Shown here one piece after another: positions 6,294 through 11,690 of a stretch of 11,690 nt of DNA. Source of the DNA: JBFLXN01 sp040755715 [NCBI: Candidatus Edwardsbacteria bacterium] (GTDB taxonomy: Bacteria; Edwardsbacteria; AC1; JBFLXN01); assembly GCA_040755715.1 (NCBI GenBank), contig JBFLXN010000077.1:1-11690 (forward strand), in the 5' to 3' direction. The position numbers were made by a program, and so were the translations under genes. Position 1 is the first letter of the stretch. Each line of letters starts with the position of its first letter. Under the pieces are notes generated by a model that was not told the origin of the DNA, did not search any database, and saw only the letters and a program-made list of their open reading frames with translations.

Positions 6294-7050
6294 TTTTAAG
6301 GTGGATTCGGCGTAAACCTTCCAAAGTCAAGAAACGATCTACTTTTTCAATCGTCTCTGAATCATTCGCTACTAAATAAGCTAAGCCACCAGTGGCAATA
6401 ACCCTTGTCTCTTCACCTAATTCCTGCCAGATGCGTTTGACGATTCCATCAATTTGTCCGATTGTTCCTAAAATAATTCCAGTTCTAAGACTTTCTTCAG
6501 TATTAGTGCCGATGATTTTGGTTGGCGGTGACAGTTCTATCTGATAGAGTTTTGCCGCTCTTCTGAAAAGTTCTTGAGAGGCAGTTAGCAAACCCGGTGC
6601 AATCACTCCGCCAAGGTATTCAGCATTTTTTGAAATTACATCAAAAGTAGTGGCCGTGCCCAAATCTACAATAATCAAGGGGCCACCATATATTTCAAAT
6701 CCGGCTACGGCATTGGCAATTCGGTCAGCACCAACTTGAGTAGGATTGTCATACATTATTTTTAAGCCGGTCTTAAGATGAGCTCCTACGATTAGAGGTT
6801 TCTTCTGTAAATATTGGAAAACCATTCGCTCAAAGACTGAAGTTAAGCGAGGCACTACCGAAGATAAAACCACATCTTTGATCTTTCGCCAATTGATTTT
6901 TGCTTCAGCCAATAAATGTTTGACCAATAAGCCACATTCATCAATGCTCAGGTTTTCAGGAGTAGTAATGCGGAAATGATGAACGAGTTTTTCACGGGAG
7001 TATATTCCCAAAACAATATTGGTATTACCGAGATCAATTACCAGTAGCAT
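6259..7050 (-). CDS. coaX: Type III pantothenate kinase
   Basis: CoaX phosphorylates pantothenate with ATP, the first step of coenzyme A synthesis, and is feedback-insensitive in the known family. It has the ASKHA-type P-loop I-D-L-G-N-T-N (residues 5-11). G-A-D-R (107-110) holds the expected catalytic aspartate D109. D-L-G-T-A-T-T-F-D-V (129-138), G-G-V-I-A-P-G-L (147-154) and A-T-G-G-L-A (219-224) complete the set. The usual family ending L-T-L-E-G-L-R-R-I appears at 241-249. A tail of about ten Asn/Lys/Ile/Ser residues follows (S-N-I-K-N-Q-I-S-K). It is encoded by the AT-rich intergenic repeat and probably has no enzymatic role. ATG 7048-7050 lacks an SD. The gene follows nadC by 57 bases, with a weak terminator-like hairpin between. 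Confidence 0.96.
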   Translation of the reverse strand: MLLVIDLGNTNIVLGIYSREKLVHHFRITTPENLSIDECGLLVKHLLAEAKINWRKIKDVVLSSVVPRLTSVFERMVFQYLQKKPLIVGAHLKTGLKIMYDNPTQVGADRIANAVAGFEIYGGPLIIVDLGTATTFDVISKNAEYLGGVIAPGLLTASQELFRRAAKLYQIELSPPTKIIGTNTEESLRTGIILGTIGQIDGIVKRIWQELGEETRVIATGGLAYLVANDSETIEKVDRFLTLEGLRRIHLKNKSNIKNQISK

Positions 7051-7058
7051 TTTTAAGC

Positions 7059-7093
7059 AAAAAATTTATGAAACCGCGTCCATCTGCAGTTTC
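7059..7093 (-). terminator. Weak terminator-like hairpin after nadC
   Basis: On the minus strand GAAACTGC pairs with GCGGTTTC (one G-U pair) around an 8-base loop. ATAAATTTTTT follows, ending in six T. The stem has few G-C pairs and the T-run is offset by five bases, so termination may be partial. It lies between the nadC stop and the coaX start. Confidence 0.4.
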
Positions 7094-7107
7094 AGTATGA
7101 TTTGAAC

Positions 7108-7977
7108 TTAATTCCCTAACTGTTTTAACCGAAGGCTAAAATCTAAAGCCGGAGCAGAATGGGTCAACATTCCGATGGAAATATAGTCAACTCCGGTTTC
7201 GGCAATGGCTCGGATATTCTCCAAATTGATTTTGCCGGAAGCTTCAAGAAATGGTTTCTTTATTCCCTCTAAGGTGACATTTTGAACCATCTTCACGGCT
7301 TCTTTAATCATCTCTACACTCATATTGTCTAACATAAGGCAGTCCACTCCTGCTTGTAGTGCCTCTTGAACTTCCGAAAGATTTTTAGTTTCTATTTCAA
7401 TAAAAAGTTGTCCTGTATCTGCAGATTTGATTTTTTTTACCGTTTCAGAAATTCCGCCGGCAATTTCAATATGGTTGCTCTTAATTAAAATCATATCATC
7501 TAATCCAAAGCGGTGGTTTTCTCCACCGCCAGTTCTGACGGCCGCTTTTTCTAAAAGACGCAATCCCGGCGTCGTCTTGCGGGTATCTAAAATTTTTGCC
7601 TTTGTTCCTTCAATTATAGTTACAAATTTGGCGGTGAAAGTGGCGATACCGGAAAGCCTTTGTAAAAAATTCAAGGCTACTCGTTCCCCTTTGAGAATAC
7701 TTAGAGCTTTACCTTGAATAGACAAAACAACATCTCCATAACCTATTTTTGTTCCATCAGAAGACTGAGGTTGAAGAATGAGCGTTTTGTCAATTGTCTG
7801 AAAAGTAGCTATAGCCACCTGGAGTCCAGCTAAGATTCCCTCTTCTTTGGCCATAATAATGCCTAAAGCTCTGGCTTTAGAGGAGACAGTCAAATTACTG
7901 GTAATGTCACCTTTACCAATGTCTTCTCGCAAAGCTCGTCTTATAAGTGGTCTGATTTTCTCTATTTCAAGAGACAT
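7108..7977 (-). CDS. nadC: Nicotinate-nucleotide pyrophosphorylase (quinolinate phosphoribosyltransferase)
   Basis: NadC converts quinolinate and PRPP to nicotinate mononucleotide, CO2 and PPi in de novo NAD synthesis, and works in the cytosol as a dimer or hexamer. The 289 residues are family-typical. The N-terminal sandwich domain includes R-E-D-I-G-K-G-D-I-T-S. The interdomain helix is G-E-R-V-A-L-N-F-L-Q-R-L-S-G-I-A-T (97-113). The barrel carries D-T-R-K-T-T-P-G-L-R (131-140), G-G-G-E-N-H-R-F-G-L-D-D (150-161), I-K-S-N-H, E-A-S-G-K-I (245-250) and I-S-I-G-M-L-T-H-S-A-P. These are the substrate and phosphate ligands of the family. No nadA or nadB is in view. ATG 7975-7977 has no SD. The upstream promoter predicts transcription starting at or next to the ATG, so translation may be leaderless. 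Confidence 0.97.
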   Translation of the reverse strand: MSLEIEKIRPLIRRALREDIGKGDITSNLTVSSKARALGIIMAKEEGILAGLQVAIATFQTIDKTLILQPQSSDGTKIGYGDVVLSIQGKALSILKGERVALNFLQRLSGIATFTAKFVTIIEGTKAKILDTRKTTPGLRLLEKAAVRTGGGENHRFGLDDMILIKSNHIEIAGGISETVKKIKSADTGQLFIEIETKNLSEVQEALQAGVDCLMLDNMSVEMIKEAVKMVQNVTLEGIKKPFLEASGKINLENIRAIAETGVDYISIGMLTHSAPALDFSLRLKQLGN

Positions 7978-7990
7978 AACAATATGTTAT
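7976..7990. promoter_or_regulatory. Operator-like dyad over the nadC start
   Basis: ATAACA-ATA-TGTTAT is a perfect 6-bp inverted repeat with a 3-base centre. It covers the nadC start codon and the predicted -10 element. A repressor binding there would block transcription initiation. No regulator gene is nearby, so the regulator is unknown, and a short AT-rich dyad can occur by chance. Confidence 0.35.
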
Positions 7991-8013
7991 CATAGTTTCC
8001 GGAGCAAAGTCAA
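7984..8013 (-). promoter_or_regulatory. Putative nadC promoter giving a leaderless mRNA
   Basis: On the minus strand TTGACT (8008-8013) and TAACAT (7984-7989) lie 18 bases apart. A start about seven bases after the -10 falls on the A of the nadC ATG. This agrees with the absence of an SD before that ATG. The -10 is only a 4 of 6 match. Confidence 0.45.
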
Positions 8014-8188
8014 GGGAAAAAGGAAAGGGCGCTTCTTTTACTTCAAACAAAAATCACGAAAAGCAGAGATGGAAAACGGATAATCTTCAGAACAATAATT
8101 ACAGGGATAAAATCAATTAACTACCTTCAGGAAATAATAAGGTCAACGAACAAAAGAGGCACACAATGGCAAGAGTAAGACCAAACAT
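8014..8188. other. Intergenic stretch between nadC promoter and groEL terminator
   Basis: I see no credible gene, repeat or RNA in these 175 bases. A short plus-strand ATG frame beginning at 8166 has a modest AGAGG before it, but it runs through the groEL terminator and codes for only about 34 unremarkable residues, so I do not call it. Confidence 0.5.
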
Positions 8189-8223
8189 AAAAAAGCCGGG
8201 CCTTTCTTTCAGAAGACCCGGCT
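8189..8223 (-). terminator. Intrinsic terminator of the groES-groEL operon
   Basis: On the minus strand AGCCGGG pairs perfectly with CCCGGCT around a 16-base loop (itself partly pairable through TCTTC and GAAAG), and a run of T directly follows. It lies about 90 bases after the groEL stop. This is the clearest terminator in the window. Confidence 0.9.
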
Positions 8224-8314
8224 ATTACCACCTTGTCAAAATTAGTTTGTTTTACAATTCAGTTTTTTAATTTCTTAATTTTTGGTTTCCCCCAAAGGTT
8301 AGAACTTCACCAAC

Positions 8315-9955
<1,641 letters not shown>

Positions 9956-9973
9956 TTAATAATTAATAATTGT

Positions 9974-10133
9974 AACCACGAATTGAACGAATTACACGAA
10001 TTATTATTCCGTTTTCAGCCTGAGGCTGATTCGTCTCCCGCCGACCTGTCCGTTGAGTCAAGATGCGAAGCCAACGGTCAGGAAGGCGAGGCTCGCCTCT
10101 GGCAGCTGGCGGAAATTCGAGTAATTCGTGGTT
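9974..10133. repeat. Branched palindromic element between groES and groEL
   Basis: The outer arms AACCACGAATT (9974-9984) and AATTCGTGGTT (10123-10133) pair perfectly over 11 bp. ACGAATT recurs at 9978, 9987 and 9996, an exact 9-base period, and AATTCG recurs at 10114 and 10123, also 9 bases apart. Inside lies a GC-rich core with nested stems. CCGCC (10038-10042) pairs with GGCGG (10108-10112). CCTGTCCGTTG (10045-10055) pairs with CAACGGTCAGG (10072-10082) with one T-T mismatch. Two side hairpins are CAGCC/GGCTG (10016-10028) and AGGCGAG/CTCGCCT (10084-10098). The groESL mRNA contains it, so it could fold as a multi-branched RNA between the cistrons. Whether it is a mobile element or functional RNA is unknown. 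Confidence 0.8.
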
Positions 10134-10143
10134 GCATTTGCAA

Positions 10144-10437
10144 TTAGGTTTTTTCAATAATAGATAGAATGTCATCGGCATGCATAATCAGATAGTCCTC
10201 ATCATCTATCTTGACTTCTGTGCCGGAATATTTTCCGTAGAGAACTCGGTCTCCTGCCTTTACTTCCATAGCAATTCGTGTTCCATTGTCGGCAATTTTA
10301 CCCGGCCCAACAGCAATCACCTCTCCTTCTTGCGGTTTCTCTTTGGCGGTGTCGGGAATGATAATTCCCCCTTTTTTCTTTTCTTCGGGCTCCAACGGCT
10401 TTACTACTACCCGGTCACCTAAAGGTTTAATCTTCAT
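10144..10437 (-). CDS. groES: Co-chaperonin GroES (Hsp10)
   Basis: GroES is the heptameric lid of the GroEL chamber. The 97 residues are full length: [11 protein letters not shown], then the flexible mobile loop ([19 protein letters not shown]) whose G-G-I-I-I segment docks on Gro[27 protein letters not shown] and D-D-I-L-S-I-I follow. ATG 10435-10437 has an extended SD, AGGAGGGAGG, just upstream. It is the first gene of the groESL operon, under the promoter at 10570-10598. Its leader of about 125 bases carries a dyad repeat. Confidence 0.98.
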   Translation of the reverse strand: MKIKPLGDRVVVKPLEPEEKKKGGIIIPDTAKEKPQEGEVIAVGPGKIADNGTRIAMEVKAGDRVLYGKYSGTEVKIDDEDYLIMHADDILSIIEKT

Positions 10438-10449
10438 AAACCTCCCTCC

Positions 10450-10537
10450 TTATAGTTGATAATTGATGGTTAATAGTTGATGGTTGATAGTTTTTTTTGC
10501 TATAGACAACTATAGACTATAAACTATCAATTATAAA
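10450..10537. repeat. Iterated-word dyad in the groES leader
   Basis: TTGATAGTTT (10484-10493) and AAACTATCAA (10521-10530) form a perfect 10-bp inverted repeat around 27 bases, in which CTATAG occurs twice. The left side is a run of TAGTTGAT / ATTGATGG / TAGTTGATGG words with a period of about 7-8 bases. It lies between the predicted transcription start (about 10563) and the groES SD (10441-10450), so the transcript should carry a hairpin close to the ribosome site. A role in heat control is only speculation. Confidence 0.7.
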
Positions 10538-10569
10538 CCCTCTGCCATTTTCCGTAATTTCAACATATA

Positions 10570-10598
10570 ATTATAACAAATTTTTTCTAAAAATGCAA
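10570..10598 (-). promoter_or_regulatory. Sigma70-type promoter of groES-groEL
   Basis: On the minus strand TTGCAT (10593-10598) and TATAAT (10570-10575) are spaced by exactly 17 bases, so the -10 is perfect and the -35 a good match. The predicted start near 10563 gives a leader of about 125 bases to groES. No CIRCE inverted repeat and no obvious heat-shock sigma32-type promoter are seen nearby. Confidence 0.75.
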
Positions 10599-10756
10599 GA
10601 GGTAAATAAAGATTTTCACAAAAATTTGAACTTTTTGCTTAAAAATGAACCACTTATACTATTATATAACATAATGAAAAACAACGAGTTAAATAAAAAA
10701 GTTAAATAAAATGATTCATTCTGCGGTTTATACTCTAGGCATTATGTTTTTTTGCC
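10599..10756. other. AT-rich gap between the groES promoter and phoU
   Basis: This stretch holds no coding frame that I can support. GTTAAATAAAA occurs twice in tandem near 10688-10711, and GGCA/TGCC can pair weakly around 10738-10756. No convincing terminator for phoU is visible. Confidence 0.4.
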
Positions 10757-10788
10757 TTTAGCAAGGATTTAGCACATAGCGTTTAGCA
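10757..10788. repeat. Three direct TTTAGCA words across the phoU stop
   Basis: TTTAGCA occurs at 10757-10763, 10768-10774 and 10782-10788 (TGCTAAA on the phoU strand). The last copy supplies the final Cys codon and TAA stop of phoU. The spacing is 11 and 14 bases. It resembles the other word-iterated intergenic elements but has no visible inverted partner. Confidence 0.5.
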
Positions 10789-11454
10789 TTTCTTCTCTTC
10801 CGCGTGGTGTTTGATTACACGAGCTTCACTCATAAAGATGGCTTCTTCAGCAATATTGGTTGATAAATCAGCAATTCTTTCTAAGTTTCGCGCTACCAGA
10901 ATTAGCTCCATCGCCCGAGAGATTGTTTTTGGGTTTTCAATCATAAATGTTAGCAGTTCGCGAAACACTTGGTCTCTAAGATTATCAACCTCGTCATCTT
11001 GTTCACAGACCTGCTTTGCCTCTATTGCATCTCTCTTGACAAAACTTTCTATACTTTCGTGAAGCATCTTCATCGCCGCTTCTGCCATACGAGGAATGTC
11101 TATGAGAGGTTTAAGAAGAGGTTCCTGCATCAGAGACAGAGCGCACTCGGCTATATTTACGGCGTGGTCTCCCATTCTTTCCAAATCATTATTAATCTTA
11201 ATGGCACTGACAATAAATCGCAAATCCGAACCCACTGGTTGCCGGAGGGCCAAAAGAGTAACACAGCGCTCTTCTATTTCTATCTCATATTGATTGACCT
11301 TTTCATCTTCGGGAATGAGTTCTTTAGCTAATGACGCATTTCGTTCTTTTAATGCTTGCACTGATTTATGTGTCATTGCCTCTACAATACTAGCCATATC
11401 AATCAGGGCTTTTTTCAATTCTTTCAATTCCTGGTCAAAATGCCGCTCTTCCAT
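10783..11454 (-). CDS. phoU: PhoU family phosphate transport/signalling regulator
   Basis: PhoU negatively regulates phosphate uptake. In known systems it links the PstSCAB transporter to the PhoR/PhoB two-component system at the inner membrane face. The protein consists of two three-helix bundle repeats, each with the metal-cluster motif. N-N-D-L-E-R-M-G-D-H-A-V-N-I-A-E lies near 88-103 and A-R-N-L-E-R-I-A-D-L-S-T-N-I-A-E-E near 188-204. The frame extends to a TTG at 11467-11469. ATG 11452-11454 has AAAGGAG at a 5-base gap, and that SD would be inside the longer version, so I chose the ATG (223 residues). No pst, phoB or phoR gene is visible on its side of the window. A divergent gene begins past the right edge. 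The final K-K-C comes from a repeat word. Confidence 0.95.
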   Translation of the reverse strand: MEERHFDQELKELKKALIDMASIVEAMTHKSVQALKERNASLAKELIPEDEKVNQYEIEIEERCVTLLALRQPVGSDLRFIVSAIKINNDLERMGDHAVNIAECALSLMQEPLLKPLIDIPRMAEAAMKMLHESIESFVKRDAIEAKQVCEQDDEVDNLRDQVFRELLTFMIENPKTISRAMELILVARNLERIADLSTNIAEEAIFMSEARVIKHHAEEKKC

Positions 11455-11627
11455 TTTTTCTCCTTTCAAAGTTCATCAGTGTGGGTTCTGTAGTTTAAAC
11501 CACAAGATTTCCGTCTGAAACTGCAGTAATACGATGATATGGTGATATGGGAAATCTTTTATACATAGTTACTGGTGAAAAATTATTTATTCCAACAAAA
11601 AATAGTGATTTCCAGTCTGATTATTTC
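11455..11627. other. Divergent intergenic region upstream of phoU
   Basis: This must hold the phoU promoter, but I find no pair of hexamers that is convincing and no recognisable Pho box. GATGATATGGTGATATGG at 11533-11550 is a near-tandem 8-base repeat. 11565-11583 reads ATTTTTCACCAGTAACTAT on the minus strand, matching 300-318 at 18 of 19 bases. Confidence 0.5.
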
Positions 11628-11656
11628 TTGAGTATCCTCGGAAATTATGATATAAT
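11628..11656 (+). promoter_or_regulatory. Promoter for a plus-strand gene starting beyond the right edge
   Basis: TTGAGT (11628-11633) and TATAAT (11651-11656) are spaced by 17 bases. Transcription would start near 11663. An AGGAGG SD at 11678-11683 is followed by seven bases to the window end, so a start codon right after the edge is expected. The gene would be divergent from phoU. Confidence 0.7.
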
Positions 11657-11681
11657 TTAAATGTCAAAAAATTTCCGAGGA
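11635..11681. promoter_or_regulatory. Perfect 12-bp operator-like dyad bracketing the -10 and reaching the SD
   Basis: TCCTCGGAAATT (11635-11646) and AATTTCCGAGGA (11670-11681) are perfect inverted repeats with a 23-base centre. The left arm lies in the -35/-10 spacer, the -10 lies in the centre, and the right arm covers the start of the leader and most of the SD. Because the left arm is upstream of the predicted start, the transcript from this promoter would not contain both arms. This favours a DNA-binding operator over an RNA hairpin. Confidence 0.6.
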
Positions 11682-11690
11682 GGTTAAAGA

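Noticed and set aside
7082-7095. Shared 12-mer CTGAAACTGCAG with 11515-11526
   Set aside because: It is contained in a hairpin of the nadC end and includes a PstI-like palindrome. A single 12-base match in this much sequence could be chance, so I did not treat it as a repeat family.
8166-8270. Small plus-strand ORF of about 34 residues with an AGAGG upstream
   Set aside because: It runs through the groEL intrinsic terminator, has no recognisable features, and lacks support beyond a modest SD-like word.
9963-10181. Overlapping ORFs on both strands within the groES-groEL gap
   Set aside because: They arise because the palindromic GC-rich element is open on both strands. The translations have no domain-like character.
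10440-10782. CIRCE operator upstream of groES
   Set aside because: TTTAGCAC-like words near 10768 resemble half of CIRCE, but there is no GAGTGCTAA partner nine bases away, and the words are direct repeats over the phoU stop, not an inverted pair.
11455-11600. Pho box or clear phoU promoter
   Set aside because: TATAAA-like words exist on the minus strand near 11557-11562, but no -35 at suitable spacing and no recognisable Pho box could be identified.
11570-11690. Hairpin sequestering the SD of the right-edge gene (riboswitch-like)
   Set aside because: The left arm of the dyad is upstream of the predicted transcription start, so the transcript from that promoter lacks it. An operator is the simpler reading.

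Overview
The window is AT-rich bacterial DNA, almost certainly chromosomal. Nearly every gene is on the minus strand, so transcription runs from high to low coordinates. The genes point to a bacterium that carries a V/A-type rotary ATPase (subunits H, I and K), group I GroES/GroEL, RNase E/G, type III pantothenate kinase and de novo NAD synthesis. The mix of housekeeping genes, a bacterial V/A-ATPase and unusually elaborate AT-rich intergenic repeats suggests an uncultured candidate-phylum bacterium (for example Omnitrophota-like or another deep lineage). That placement is a guess from gene style, not from any search.

Layout in order of transcription, right to left. At the far right edge a plus-strand promoter, wrapped in a perfect 12-bp dyad, and a strong Shine-Dalgarno (SD) sequence lead into a gene that starts outside the window. 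Divergent from it is phoU. Next come a strong sigma70-type promoter, a 5' leader with a dyad repeat, groES, a 197-base branched palindromic spacer, groEL and a clear intrinsic terminator. nadC follows, with a promoter that predicts a leaderless mRNA, then coaX, rng (RNase G/E), a consensus promoter inside the rng 3' end, and tRNA-Leu(GAG). Then come a J-domain/TPR gene, a Roadblock/LC7 gene (3-base gap, SD inside the upstream gene), and atpH, atpI and atpK of the V/A-ATPase. The left edge holds the 3' end of a convergent IS630-like transposase, so the rest of the ATPase operon is not visible.

Functionally the window is mostly housekeeping: protein folding (GroESL, J-protein), RNA processing (RNase G, tRNA-Leu), cofactor synthesis (NadC for NAD, CoaX for CoA), phosphate signalling (PhoU) and the membrane and peripheral-stalk parts of a rotary ATPase. 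I see no defence system, CRISPR array or other clearly new protein system.

The feature that stands out is between the genes. Most of the larger gaps contain an imperfect inverted repeat whose arms are themselves short words repeated about every 7-10 bases, and the word differs from gap to gap. Several reach into neighbouring genes and encode the last residues of AtpK, CoaX and possibly PhoU. One sits between groES and groEL with nested GC-rich hairpins, and another lies in the predicted groES leader.
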